The notes: generated by a model not told the origin, from the sequence alone. DNA of 64,000 nucleotides from DASVVT01 sp036386415 (GCA_036386415.1 DASVVT010000060.1:1-64000), one strand, 5' to 3'; shown: positions 7,409-16,046, counted from the stretch's first letter. A program made the numbers and translations.

Positions 7409-8976
7409 AAATCTCTACTTGGCGTCGAATACAGCCTTGCCAGCTCGCGCTTGAGCACTTTGCCCGTCGGGCCTTTCGGCAGCTCCTTGACGAAATGAAA
7501 CGTCTTCGGGCATTTGAAATCGGCCAGATGCTGGCGACAAAACTCCGCGAGGTCTGCTGCGCTCGCCTCGCGCCCCTCTTTGAGCACGACGGCTGCGGCG
7601 ACCTCTTCACCATAGAGCGTGTCTGGCACGCCGATGGTTGCGGCCTCCGCCACGGATTCGTGGCGGTAGAGCACCTCGTCTATCTCGCGCGGGTAGATGT
7701 TTTCGCCGCCGCGTATAATCATGTCGGATTTACGATCCACGATGTAGAAGAAGCCGTCCGAGTCTCTGTAGCCGATGTCGCCCGTATGAAACCAGCCGTC
7801 CTGAAACGCTCGCTCGGTTGCGTCCCTGTTCTTGTGATAACCCTTGAAGATGTTTTCGCCGCGCAGGACGATCTCGCCCGGATGGCCGTCCGCCACTTCC
7901 CTGCCCTCTTCGTCAACGACCCTCATCTCGTTGCCGATAGCCATCCCGCATGAGCCGGGGCGACGTCGTTCATCCGGCGGGTTGAAGGTCGAGCGACAGG
8001 TCGATTCCGACAACCCGTAGCCCTCTATGACCAGGCAGTTGAAAGTCTGCTCGAAGCGCCGCAAGACTTCGGCGGGCACGGGCGCAGAGCCGCACATGGC
8101 GAAGCGCAACTGTTTGGTCTTCAGTCCCTCCGGCACGCCTTCGGGGTAGGTGCTCAAGAGCATGGAGAGCATCGTCGCCACAGACCCGAACGAGGTCACT
8201 TCATAATCCGACACCGTCTGCCAGAAGCGAGAGGCGGAGAAGCGCGGACACACGATTGTCGAAGCCCCAGCGTAGAGAGGCGTGAGGGTCGTGACAGAGA
8301 CGGCGTTCATGTGAAAGAGCGGCATCACCGTCAGCAGCCGGTCATGCTCTGTGAAGCGCAGCCAGCGCGTGATCTGCCGCGCGTTCGCAATCAGGTTGCC
8401 ATGTGTGAGCAGGCAGCCTTTCGGCTTCCCGCTCGTCCCGGAAGTGTAGATGATGATCGCTTCCGCGTCATGATCGAGCGCGACGCATGGCACATCATCT
8501 TCCGCGTCCACAAACCGGCGTGTCGCCTCTCGTTCATCGTCAAACCTGATGACGTGGCGAAGCCCGGGCAAGCTCTCACGGAGAGCTTCTACGTTCTGCT
8601 GGAACTCCGTGTGAACGAGCAGCGCCCTGGCGTCAGAGTTGGCGAGCACGTAGGCCGCTTCCTCCGGCTTGAGCAGCGAATTCAGGGGGCCTGCCAGCGC
8701 GCCCAAAGCGAAGCAGGCGAAATAGGCGATGATGTATTCGGCGCTGTTCGGCAGAAGCAGACTCACCACGTCGCCCTGCTTGATTCCGAATGATGCGAGC
8801 AGGCGCGCCGAACGGTTGACCGCCGCGTCGAACTGCGCATAGCTGTAGCGCCGCCCGTCCGCTTCGTTAATGAGAAAAGTCTTGCCGGGTTGTTGAGCCG
8901 CGCGCTGCTTCAGCAATTGAGAAAGGCTTTCGGGAGAGTCAAGGTGCTTCTCTGACGCCTCAATCTTATCCATCAT
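7372..8976 (-). CDS. AMP-dependent acyl-CoA synthetase / ligase (ANL superfamily)
   Basis: The enzyme activates a carboxylic acid to an acyl-adenylate and then to its CoA thioester. Motifs run in order: P-loop-like IIYTSGTSGKPKG, GYGLSESTCR (A5-type), GWFHTGDIGYRDSDGFFYIVDRKSD, MIIRGGENIYPREIDE, and the C-terminal catalytic lysine in PTGKVLKREL. At 534 aa it matches medium/long-chain fatty acyl-CoA ligases; the exact substrate cannot be read. ATG 8976 follows AGAGGAAG. The tail RDLNAKDAKFTAKE lies in the right arm of the ACGCAAAG hairpin and is not family sequence. Confidence 0.93.
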   Translation of the reverse strand: MMDKIEASEKHLDSPESLSQLLKQRAAQQPGKTFLINEADGRRYSYAQFDAAVNRSARLLASFGIKQGDVVSLLLPNSAEYIIAYFACFALGALAGPLNSLLKPEEAAYVLANSDARALLVHTEFQQNVEALRESLPGLRHVIRFDDEREATRRFVDAEDDVPCVALDHDAEAIIIYTSGTSGKPKGCLLTHGNLIANARQITRWLRFTEHDRLLTVMPLFHMNAVSVTTLTPLYAGASTIVCPRFSASRFWQTVSDYEVTSFGSVATMLSMLLSTYPEGVPEGLKTKQLRFAMCGSAPVPAEVLRRFEQTFNCLVIEGYGLSESTCRSTFNPPDERRRPGSCGMAIGNEMRVVDEEGREVADGHPGEIVLRGENIFKGYHKNRDATERAFQDGWFHTGDIGYRDSDGFFYIVDRKSDMIIRGGENIYPREIDEVLYRHESVAEAATIGVPDTLYGEEVAAAVVLKEGREASAADLAEFCRQHLADFKCPKTFHFVKELPKGPTGKVLKRELARLYSTPSRDLNAKDAKFTAKE

Positions 8977-9079
8977 TCTTCCTCTGATTTGATTTTCGCC
9001 CCTGCCTGCCTACGTGTTAGCATGTCTGCTCCGGACAGCTCTTTTTAACCGATCAAGAACATTTAGGACAAAATAGACC

Positions 9080-9925
9080 GTGGTGCAACCTTTCAAGCTG
9101 CGTATTCGACTTGTTCCAGCCCTGCTGCTCTCGTTGCTGTTAGCAATCACGTCCCGGGGCGGCCAGCAGGCGGACAACTGGATTTCCACTCCCGAGCAGC
9201 TTAAAGCAGACTTTGCCTCCGTACCTTGTCAAAACGATGATCGTTTAGCTGCTGTGCGGGCTCTCTTTGAGAAGATGGGAGCGCCCCCTTCGGATATATC
9301 TCTCGACAAGTATAAGAGCGTTGAGAACCTGGTGGTTCGTAAAAAGGGGGCTTCCGAAGAGAAGATCGTCATCGGAGCCCACTACGACAAAGTACCCGAA
9401 GGGTGCGGCGCGGTCGATAACTGGACGGGCATCGTGACGCTGGCGCATATGTACAAAACCCTGAAGGACGTTCCTTTGAAGAAGACCCTGCTCTTTATCG
9501 CGTTCGGTAAAGAGGAGAAGGGGTTGATCGGATCACACGAGATGGTCGCTGCTCTCAAAAAAGAGGAGATCGGACTATACTGCGTGATGATTAATATTGA
9601 TAGCTTTGGTCTGGCCGCGCCGCAAGTTCTGGAAAACGCGTCGAGCAAGAAGCTCACAACGCTGGCCGCCGATCTGGCTAAACAGATGAAGATGCCCTTC
9701 TCCAGCAATCGCATCGATCTGGCTGATGCGGATTCAAGCAGCTTTGTCAAAAAAGGGATTCCGGGCTTAACGCTCCACGGTCTATCGAACGACTTTTTGA
9801 CGATCATTCACACACACAAAGATCGATCCTCCAAGGTCAATCCTCTGAGCGTCTACCTGGGGTACAGGCTTGCTCTGGCTCTCACCGCGCGGCTCAGCGA
9901 AACTCCCTGCGGGGCTTATAAATAG
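9080..9925 (+). CDS. Secreted M28-family metallopeptidase
   Basis: This is a probable exported zinc aminopeptidase of 281 aa. The N-terminal hydrophobic segment (LVPALLLSLLLAITS) is a signal peptide. The M28 di-zinc ligands can be followed: His in IGAHYDKV, Asp in AVDNWTG, the Glu pair in GKEEKGLIGS, Asp in INIDSFG and His in TIIHTHKD. The start is a GTG at 9080 with AGGA about 10 nt upstream. It is 24 nt ahead of the aminotransferase and may be co-transcribed with it. Its substrate is not evident. Confidence 0.88.
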   Translation: MVQPFKLRIRLVPALLLSLLLAITSRGGQQADNWISTPEQLKADFASVPCQNDDRLAAVRALFEKMGAPPSDISLDKYKSVENLVVRKKGASEEKIVIGAHYDKVPEGCGAVDNWTGIVTLAHMYKTLKDVPLKKTLLFIAFGKEEKGLIGSHEMVAALKKEEIGLYCVMINIDSFGLAAPQVLENASSKKLTTLAADLAKQMKMPFSSNRIDLADADSSSFVKKGIPGLTLHGLSNDFLTIIHTHKDRSSKVNPLSVYLGYRLALALTARLSETPCGAYK

Positions 9926-9949
9926 ATCAGCGAAGGAACGCAACACGAG

Positions 9950-11254
9950 ATGAATACTGCCGAGCAGAAAACAACGCAATCAGAGACGATCCGTAAACAT
10001 AAGGAGTTCCTTTTCCCGGCGGTCGCCACCTACTACAAGGAGCCTCTGGCGCTCGTGCGCGGCGAAGGGATGTACGTCTGGGATGACGCGGGCAATCGTT
10101 ATCTGGTCTGCTTCGGCGGCGTGCTCACCGTCAGCGTCGGCCATGCCAATCCGACCGTCAATGAAGCGATCATCGAGCAGGTCAAGGCGCTTCAGCACAC
10201 TTCGACGCTCTACAGTAACAAGCCGCAATCCGACCTGGCCGAAAAGCTTTATCAGATCACACCCGGTCGGCTGAAAAAATCTTTCTTCACCAACAGCGGC
10301 ACGGAGGCGGACGACACGGCCATCATGGCCGCCAAGCTCCATACGGGACGCCATGAGATCGTCGTCCTGCGCCACAGCTACAGCGGGCGCTCGGCGACGG
10401 CGCTCTCCGCAGTTGGACATTCCACCTGGCGCGCTCTGCCCGCGCAGGTCGCAGGGATTGTTCACGCGCGCGCGCCCTACTGCTATCGCTGCCCGCTCAA
10501 GCTCACCTACCCGGAATGCGGGCTGGCCTGCGCAGAGGACGTGGAAGATGTGATACAGACGACCACGACGGGCGAGATCGCCGCGTTCATGGCCGAGCCG
10601 ATCCTCGGCGTCGGAGGCTTCATCGTTCCGCCCCCCGGCTACTTCGAGCGCGTCGCAGACATCACGCGCAAGCACGGCGGCCTCTTCATCGCAGACGAAG
10701 TGCAGACCGCCTGGGGACGCACCGGCGACAAATGGTTCGGGATCGAGCACTGGGATGTTGAGCCCGACATCATCACTTCGGCCAAGGGGATGGGCAACGG
10801 CGTGCCCGTCGGGATGACCACTGCAACGCCAGAGGTCGCAGACAGCTATCCGGGACTAACCTTTTCCACCTTCGGCGGCAATCCCGTCTCGATGGCAGCC
10901 GCGCTCGCAGTCATACGCGTCATCGAAGAGGAGGATTTGAAGCGCAACGCTGCCGTGGTCGGCGCTCACCTGCGCGAGCGTCTGGAAGAACTGAAAGAGA
11001 AGCACGCGGTCATTGGCGACGTGCGCGGGCTCGGATTAATGCAGGCGCTTGAGCTGGTACGCGACCGCGAGACGAAAGAGCCGCACCCGCAGGCCGTCGC
11101 ACATGTTTTCGAGGAGACCAGAAGGCGCGGCGTACTGATCGGCAAAGGCGGACTCTACGCCAACGTGATCCGTACAGGCATGCCGCTCATCTCGACGAAA
11201 GATCATGTGGATGAGCTGATCCTCGCACTGGACGCTGCGTTCGCCACGCTTTGA
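9950..11254 (+). CDS. Class III (omega-type) aminotransferase
   Basis: This is a PLP enzyme of 434 aa in the AGXT2 / 4-aminobutyrate aminotransferase group. Visible features are FFTNSGTEADDTAI, the aspartate of LFIADEVQTAWGRTG and the Schiff-base lysine in TSAKGMGNG, followed by FSTFGGNPVS. A central insert carries four cysteines (YCYRCPLKLTYPECGLACAED), a trait of the alanine-glyoxylate-like branch. A good ribosome-binding site (GAAGGA) precedes ATG 9950. The small secreted gene after it starts 12 nt downstream, so the two are likely one transcript. Whether the amino acceptor is glyoxylate or pyruvate is inference. Confidence 0.93.
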   Translation: MNTAEQKTTQSETIRKHKEFLFPAVATYYKEPLALVRGEGMYVWDDAGNRYLVCFGGVLTVSVGHANPTVNEAIIEQVKALQHTSTLYSNKPQSDLAEKLYQITPGRLKKSFFTNSGTEADDTAIMAAKLHTGRHEIVVLRHSYSGRSATALSAVGHSTWRALPAQVAGIVHARAPYCYRCPLKLTYPECGLACAEDVEDVIQTTTTGEIAAFMAEPILGVGGFIVPPPGYFERVADITRKHGGLFIADEVQTAWGRTGDKWFGIEHWDVEPDIITSAKGMGNGVPVGMTTATPEVADSYPGLTFSTFGGNPVSMAAALAVIRVIEEEDLKRNAAVVGAHLRERLEELKEKHAVIGDVRGLGLMQALELVRDRETKEPHPQAVAHVFEETRRRGVLIGKGGLYANVIRTGMPLISTKDHVDELILALDAAFATL

Positions 11255-11266
11255 TAGGAGTCCATC

Positions 11267-11656
11267 GTGAAAACTCTCCTTGCTATTCTACTTTTTCTGC
11301 TGATCGGCTTCTCCCAGACCGGAGGCGTAAGATCGGCCTGCGCGGAGGTATCCAACGAGGAGTTCATTCAAGGGACGTGGCGGCTGACGGGGCAAAATGA
11401 TCCGAAGCATAGCTGGTATCTTGAGTGGACATTCGATCATGGCAAGTTCAGACTCGACGGCTACCCGCCGCTTCACCAGTCGGGCAATTACCGCGTCCTC
11501 AAAACTGAGGGCGCGAAAATGACGCTTGAGCTTTACGAGCAGAAGGGCGAGCTGGGGACAGAGAACAGCCAGCTTGAGGTTGTTATTGATAGGGAGAAGG
11601 GCACACTGACGGTCAGAGGTCAGGGGCCATTTACACGTGTCATGCCGCAGATATAG
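11267..11656 (+). CDS. Small secreted protein, lipocalin-like size, unknown function
   Basis: The product is 129 aa with a signal peptide (MKTLLAILLFLLIGFSQTGG). The mature part has alternating beta-strand character (GTWRLTGQ ... WYLEWTFDHGKFRLDG ... GNYRVLKTEGAKMTLELY), reminiscent of small lipocalin-like periplasmic proteins. I do not recognise the family. The GTG start at 11267 follows AGGAGT at correct spacing, 12 nt after the aminotransferase stop. Confidence 0.75.
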   Translation: MKTLLAILLFLLIGFSQTGGVRSACAEVSNEEFIQGTWRLTGQNDPKHSWYLEWTFDHGKFRLDGYPPLHQSGNYRVLKTEGAKMTLELYEQKGELGTENSQLEVVIDREKGTLTVRGQGPFTRVMPQI

Positions 11657-11668
11657 CCAAGAGCCTCT

Positions 11669-11737
11669 AAACACAGAGGCACAAAGACACAAAGTTAATG
11701 TGGAGGAGCTTTCTTAGTGCCTTTGTGCCTTTGTGGT
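11669..11737. repeat. Intergenic hairpin element, ACAAAGGCAC family
   Basis: The left arm ACAGAGGCACAAAGACACAAAG pairs imperfectly with the right arm AGTGCCTTTGTGCCTTTGTGG across a loop that includes TAATGTGGAGGAGCTTTC. It directly follows the small secreted gene. Confidence 0.8.
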
Positions 11738-11775
11738 AAGTTCTCCTGGAGCACTTTTCAATTGGGTGTCAAACT

Positions 11776-11846
11776 GTAGGGGCAGGGACAAGTCCTCTGC
11801 CCGCGTGTTTGCCAGCAACGGGCAGAGGACTTGTCCCTGCCCCTAC
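11776..11846. repeat. Perfect 28-bp inverted repeat with 15-nt loop
   Basis: Bases 11776-11803 (starting GTAGGGGCAGGGACAAG) are exactly complementary to 11819-11846 (ending GTCCCTGCCCCTAC). No T-tract follows on either strand, so it is not a typical terminator. It belongs with the dispersed hairpins but is the only copy of its family here and the only one with flawless arms this long. Confidence 0.95.
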
Positions 11847-11906
11847 TACTTTTTCGCCTGTAGTCGCTTTAATTAATCGGAATGATCAAGGATCAGGTTT
11901 GAATAT

Positions 11907-12578
11907 ATGAGCAGTCGGAAGTGCGCCCAATGCGGCCTCGTCAACTTTGCGACGGATGAAGTATGCCGCAGGTGTGGTGTGCCCCTCGCAGGAACGGGTC
12001 AACACGCAGACGGGATCGACGGCGCGAGCCAGAGCGAACAGCGGAGCATCTTCAAAAGAGCCTTGGTCTTGCTCGGAGTGATAGTCTTCCTCCTGTTTAT
12101 CTTCTACGCTTCGCTGCTCAGCACCTCAGACCCCATCACTTTCGAGCAGAAGCAGACGGTCGATAAGGCTATCCTCATTCTGGAGCGGAGCGGGTTCGGA
12201 AACGACGCCTTCGTTCTAAGCCATCTGGTGAACTATCGCGCGACAGACAACTGGTGGAACGGCTGGATCGGGCATAGAGACGCTTATGCCGCCACCAACT
12301 TTCCCTTCGAAGTGGTCACGCTCTACCCGGAGTTCTTCAACGACTCGGTTGACGACATAGAGCGGGCTGCAATCCTGCTGCATGAGTCCTATCACCTCTT
12401 TGGCTCAGGCGAGGAGGCCGCGCTCAGAGGCTCGTGGATTGATAAGAGGAGGATCGGCTGGACTGTAGACAAATATGGGGAAACGAAGGTCTGGAAAAGC
12501 ACGCGCGAGCTGACCTCAAGCTTGGTTCCGCAACTCTTCCAGTGCGGTGATGATAGCCGGTCTGATTGTCACCCTTGA
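11907..12578 (+). CDS. Zinc-ribbon membrane protein with a HExxH domain
   Basis: The product is 223 aa with an unusual order. An N-terminal zinc ribbon (KCAQCGLVNF ... VCRRCGVPLAG) is followed by one transmembrane helix (RALVLLGVIVFLLFIFYASL) and then an extracytoplasmic domain. That domain contains AAILLHESYHLFGSGEEAALR, which fits HExxH plus a downstream Glu, the layout of a gluzincin-type metallopeptidase. I do not recognise the family, and catalytic activity is inferred from the motif alone. It follows the two hairpins and appears to be a single gene. Confidence 0.8.
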   Translation: MSSRKCAQCGLVNFATDEVCRRCGVPLAGTGQHADGIDGASQSEQRSIFKRALVLLGVIVFLLFIFYASLLSTSDPITFEQKQTVDKAILILERSGFGNDAFVLSHLVNYRATDNWWNGWIGHRDAYAATNFPFEVVTLYPEFFNDSVDDIERAAILLHESYHLFGSGEEAALRGSWIDKRRIGWTVDKYGETKVWKSTRELTSSLVPQLFQCGDDSRSDCHP

Positions 12579-12648
12579 AACTTGCGACTCGCATTCGCCC
12601 CCTGACGTTTATAGCGCTATGCAGTTGAGTGTGATTTAAAGATAAGAC

Positions 12649-12745
12649 TCACCACAGAGACGCAGAGAACACAGAGGGGGCACAGAGGCTGGAATCTGAT
12701 TCAACTCTCTGTGCTCCCTCTGCGTTCTCTGTGTCTCTGTGGTGA
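12649..12745. repeat. Intergenic hairpin element, CACAGAGA family, copy 1
   Basis: Left arm 12649-12687 (TCACCACAGAGACGCAGAG ... GGGCACAGAG) and right arm 12707-12745 (CTCTGTGCTCCCTCTGCG ... CTCTGTGGTGA) are complementary over about 39 nt with few mismatches. The loop is 19 nt. It lies between convergent genes. Confidence 0.92.
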
Positions 12746-12778
12746 ATGCTTTGCTCGCATCCGAACCCTCTGCCGCAT

Positions 12779-13465
12779 TCAAATCACCTGCATAATCTCT
12801 TCAAGCGGCTTGCGCTCGATGTCCGGCACACGCGCGTCCAACGCAGGGTAGCCGACGGGAATCAAGACGTAGGGCTTCTCATTCTTCGGGCGTTCGAGAA
12901 TCTCGCTCAAGAAACGCATCGGGCTCGGCGTGTGCGTGAGCGTGGCGAGGCCAGCGTGTTGGAGGGCAGCGAGCAATACTCCAACGGCGATACCGACGGA
13001 TTCGGATGCGTAGTAGGTCGGCTCTGTCTCTGCTGTCTCTTCGTCGATCAAATAATCTATGCGGAAGACGATGATGAGGTAGGGTGCAACTTCGAGGAAG
13101 GGCTTGTGCCAGTCTGTGCCGAGCGGGGCGAGACGGCGCAGCCAGGCGTAGGGCATGCGCCCACCGTAGCTTGCGCGTTCCTCCTGCTCGGCGGCCTCGC
13201 GTATGCGCCGCTTCACTTCCGCGTCCTCAACAACAACGAAGCGCCAGGGCTGCATGTTCGCTCCCGAAGGCGCTGTGCCAGCCGTGGCAATGGCACGCTC
13301 GATGATCTGGAAAGGCACGGGCTCGGCGGAGAATTCGCGCACGGTGCGGCGGCGCTGCATGAGGGCGTAAAACTCTTCGATGCGGCGTAGCTGCTCGTCT
13401 GCGGGCAGTCGCTCGAAGGCGAGCGGAATGAATTTCGGTTCCGGTAGCGGTGGCGTCTGGCTCAT
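12779..13465 (-). CDS. Nitroreductase-family flavoprotein, iodotyrosine deiodinase-like
   Basis: This is an FMN enzyme of the nitroreductase fold, 228 aa. FMN-contacting motifs are RRRTVREFS near residue 39 and TAPSGANMQPWRFVVV. The part ESVGIAVGVLLAALQHAGLA followed by TLTHTPSPM resembles the iodotyrosine deiodinase branch more than classical NfsB or BluB. Natural bacterial substrates of that branch are poorly known. Its ATG overlaps the nnrD stop (ATGA at 13462-13465), so the pair is translationally coupled. ATG 13465 gives the expected length. Confidence 0.85.
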   Translation of the reverse strand: MSQTPPLPEPKFIPLAFERLPADEQLRRIEEFYALMQRRRTVREFSAEPVPFQIIERAIATAGTAPSGANMQPWRFVVVEDAEVKRRIREAAEQEERASYGGRMPYAWLRRLAPLGTDWHKPFLEVAPYLIIVFRIDYLIDEETAETEPTYYASESVGIAVGVLLAALQHAGLATLTHTPSPMRFLSEILERPKNEKPYVLIPVGYPALDARVPDIERKPLEEIMQVI

Positions 13466-14433
13466 CTCTTCTTCTTCCGTCGATCCAGCTCGGACATTAG
13501 CCTGGGGATTTCGGCCAGTAGCTCGCGCGCGAGGAATCCTAGGTGTCCCATGCGCCGTGCGAGCCTGTCGCCTGCGCGCGCGTGCAGGTAGACGCCCCAG
13601 ACGGCTGCCTGTAAGGGTTCTGCGCCGCGTGCGGCCAACCCTGCGATGATGCCGGAGAGCGTGTCGCCAGAACCAGAAGTCGCAAGGCCGACGTTACCCG
13701 CACGGTTGCTGTAGGTGTGGCCTGTGGGCGCACTGATGAACGTCTCTCTGCCTTTCAGGGCGACCACCGCACGCAACCCATCTGCCGCTTCTTGCGCCGT
13801 CCGCGCTGGTCGACGCGTGATAGATTCTTTGTCCGTGCCCAGTATGCTCGCCATCTCGCCAGCGTGCGGCGTGATGATCGCACGGCCTTCAAACCTGTGC
13901 AGGACGCGCGGGTCTGCATGAAGGAATGCGAGCGCCCCCGCATCCAGGATCAGCGTCGCGCGAGTGATGCGCGGAAGCAACGTCTTCATCAAGCGTGTGA
14001 TGGCGCGCTCTTCGATCATGCCGGGCCCGATCAGCACGGCCTGTGCGCGCTCTGCGTGCTCAACGATTTTAGAGGCGGCGCGGGGGGCTATGCCGCCCGC
14101 CTTCGTCTCCGGCAAGCTGATGACGCGTGCTTCGGGCACAGCCATCGCCAACAGCGGTGCGATGCTGCTTCCGGCGCAGATACGTACCTTGCCAGCGCCC
14201 GCGCGCAGCACTGCGGTTGCCGCGAGGATGATCGCGCCCGGCATCTCCGGCGCGCCTCCCAAGACGAGGACGCGCCCGCGCTCCTCCTTATCGCCGCCCT
14301 CAAAGGGCTGCGGCAAAGGCCAGTGCCGCAGCAGCGCCGGAGTAATAAGCAGGGGATGGGAGACAGGGGTTTGGGGCTGTGAGGCTTTCTGCTTTCCCCG
14401 TGCCCCGTCCTTATTTCGTGGCGACGGGGACAT
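13462..14433 (-). CDS. nnrD: ADP-dependent NAD(P)H-hydrate dehydratase
   Basis: NnrD repairs hydrated NAD(P)H with ADP. Family signatures are GRVLVLGGAPEMPGA, AGKVRICAG, VLIGPGM, IITPHAGEMASIL, VVALKGRETFIS and the catalytic NVGLATSGSGDTLSGIIAGL. The usual NnrE epimerase half is absent, so this is a stand-alone dehydratase. The first 25-30 residues (MSPSPRNKDGARGKQKAS) are not family-like and are encoded by G/C-tract DNA that itself looks like a hairpin remnant, so the true start may be further in, near LLITPALLRHW. The annotated ATG overlaps the upstream phosphatase by 23 nt. Confidence 0.88.
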   Translation of the reverse strand: MSPSPRNKDGARGKQKASQPQTPVSHPLLITPALLRHWPLPQPFEGGDKEERGRVLVLGGAPEMPGAIILAATAVLRAGAGKVRICAGSSIAPLLAMAVPEARVISLPETKAGGIAPRAASKIVEHAERAQAVLIGPGMIEERAITRLMKTLLPRITRATLILDAGALAFLHADPRVLHRFEGRAIITPHAGEMASILGTDKESITRRPARTAQEAADGLRAVVALKGRETFISAPTGHTYSNRAGNVGLATSGSGDTLSGIIAGLAARGAEPLQAAVWGVYLHARAGDRLARRMGHLGFLARELLAEIPRLMSELDRRKKKR

Positions 14434-15181
14434 CTGGTTTCGTCGTGATCTCCTCGCCCGCCTCTCTGAGCGGTGCGACGAAGTTGGAAAGGCGCGGCGC
14501 GAGCTTGCCGCGTCGCCCCAGGGTTCTATCGAACTCGTAAGAGGTGACGGAGCAATTGGCGATCTCCTGCGTGCGATCCAGTGAGAGGATTTGCTCCTCG
14601 GTCATTCGCTCAAGCAGGTAGCGGAAACAGTTGACGACAACCTGATGACTGACGATGAGCACGCGCTCTCCACGATAGTCGCGCGTGATCGTGTCGATCA
14701 CGCTGCGCAGGCGAAGGATCACGTCGCACCAGCTCTCGCCGCCCGGCGGGCGATGATAGAACTTCCCCAACACGGTGCGATATTCCGCCTGTTCAGGGTA
14801 TTTCTGGCGGATGCCATGCTTGGTCAAACGATCAAAGATGCCGAACTCTTTCTCGCGCAGCCGCTCGTCTGTGATGAGGCTCACGCGCTGGAGGTCTAGC
14901 CCTGCGGCCTCCAAAGCCAATCTCGCCGTCTCGCGCGCGCGCACGTAGGGAGAAGCAATGATGACGTTCGGCTGCTCCTCAGATGGCATATCTGCGAACC
15001 AGCGACCGAGCGCGCGTGCCTGCCGCTCGCCGAGCGCGGAGAGCGGCACATCCACATCGCGCATCGGAATATTGATCATCGGATGACCTGCCTTCTCCGC
15101 CTCATCGCGCGCCACGTTGCCCGCGCTCTCGCCGTGACGCACGATCCAGAGCACGTCAGGCCACTTTTGCTTGTCGCTCAC
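14411..15181 (-). CDS. Histidine phosphatase (phosphoglycerate-mutase-like)
   Basis: This is a two-histidine phosphatase of 256 aa. The phosphohistidine motif is WIVRHGESAGN near residue 12. ASPYVRARETARLAL carries the second arginine, LREKEFG the acidic residue and LIVSHQVVVNCFRYL the second histidine. It is not a glycolytic mutase by context. It is the first gene of a three-gene unit with nnrD and the nitroreductase. The start is GTG 15181 with AGGA about 10 nt upstream. The substrate cannot be named. Confidence 0.87.
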   Translation of the reverse strand: MSDKQKWPDVLWIVRHGESAGNVARDEAEKAGHPMINIPMRDVDVPLSALGERQARALGRWFADMPSEEQPNVIIASPYVRARETARLALEAAGLDLQRVSLITDERLREKEFGIFDRLTKHGIRQKYPEQAEYRTVLGKFYHRPPGGESWCDVILRLRSVIDTITRDYRGERVLIVSHQVVVNCFRYLLERMTEEQILSLDRTQEIANCSVTSYEFDRTLGRRGKLAPRLSNFVAPLREAGEEITTKPDVPVATK

Positions 15182-15257
15182 CTTTTTGATTTCCTATCGT
15201 TCCGTTATCGCGAGTTAGGATTGAGGGCTACTACTCGTCATAGTCAAGACGCAAGTG

Positions 15258-15333
15258 ATCCACGCTTACATACGATAGAAGACCAACCATCGCTACTAAG
15301 ATTTCGCGTTCTTTCGTAAATCTTCGTGGATCG
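15258..15333. repeat. Possible hairpin element, GATCCACG family
   Basis: TGATCCACG (15257-15265) is matched by CGTGGATCG (15325-15333), with looser inner pairing. The same words occur in the better element at 50394-50455. It lies in the AT-richer gap between the phosphatase and the 219-aa gene. Confidence 0.4.
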
Positions 15334-15377
15334 TTATCTTCTAATCTCATATTCATTTGAGAGTCACTGCAAGATAT

Positions 15378-16037
15378 TCATCTCTTCTTTTCGGTAGCTT
15401 TGGCCTCTCTTTCTCTGAGCCATTCCACTATGAAAGTAACGTAATCTGGAAAGTATTCCGGGGTTTCTAGCTCGGCGCGGGAGATGCCAGCCCTTTTTAA
15501 TATCGGAGACAATTCTTTCTGAAATAATAGGTAGTGATTCCAGATAACTTCTCCGCCAGGTATGGTTGTGCGCCCGGAGTCCGAGTTTAACCAGCTACGA
15601 ATCCTGTCGATGGCAATGCGAGGATTGTTATTATGAGCTTGTATGTCTTGACCGGCTATATCGCTTAGTGATGCTCGATACCTGTATTCTTCGCTGTCTA
15701 AAACCAGAATGCGTTTGGTCTTCTGTTTTTTCCCTCCATATTCTAAACATCCCCAGAACAGACCACATTCAAAAGGCATGTTAAATCGAGGTGTTTTAGT
15801 TCGACGGCCAACTTCGGTACGAGAAATATCATGTATGCCGTATTTACACTCGTCAATAATGGAGATGAGTTTTTCCAGGCGGGTCTGACCGGAATCAATA
15901 ACTTCCAAGCCACAGCGGGCAATGAAGCCAGCATCATGGATAGCAAAAACGATAGCACTAAAGATGGGCTTATATTGTCTGTCGAAAGGGCAATTTATAA
16001 AAACATGATCGTCAAATGACCGGGCTTTTTTAGCCAT
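15378..16037 (-). CDS. TIR / nucleoside-deoxyribosyltransferase-like protein, possible defence effector
   Basis: The product is 219 aa and of uncertain function. The opening strand HVFINCPFD, then YKPIFSAIVFAIHDAGF, the strand YGIHDISRTE and the segment RFNMPFECGLFWGC recall the flavodoxin-like TIR / nucleoside 2-deoxyribosyltransferase group, where a Glu in an N-x-x-x-E-x-G context is catalytic. If so it would cleave N-glycosidic bonds (NAD or nucleosides). That is inference; I cannot name the family with certainty. It starts 9 nt after a small very basic gene. The pair lies in DNA that is clearly more AT-rich than its neighbours, which suggests recent acquisition. Confidence 0.7.
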   Translation of the reverse strand: MAKKARSFDDHVFINCPFDRQYKPIFSAIVFAIHDAGFIARCGLEVIDSGQTRLEKLISIIDECKYGIHDISRTEVGRRTKTPRFNMPFECGLFWGCLEYGGKKQKTKRILVLDSEEYRYRASLSDIAGQDIQAHNNNPRIAIDRIRSWLNSDSGRTTIPGGEVIWNHYLLFQKELSPILKRAGISRAELETPEYFPDYVTFIVEWLREREAKATEKKR

Positions 16038-16046
16038 CTCTTATAT

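Noticed and set aside
11776..11846. Rho-independent terminator at the perfect inverted repeat
   Set aside because: There is no T-tract on either strand and the stem is far longer than usual terminators.
13462..14433. Fused NnrE-NnrD bifunctional enzyme
   Set aside because: Only the dehydratase half is present; the N-terminal residues are low-complexity and too short for an epimerase domain.
15182..15377. Attachment site or integrase remnant beside the AT-rich island
   Set aside because: No direct repeats, tRNA end or integrase-like frame could be seen; only a weak hairpin is present.
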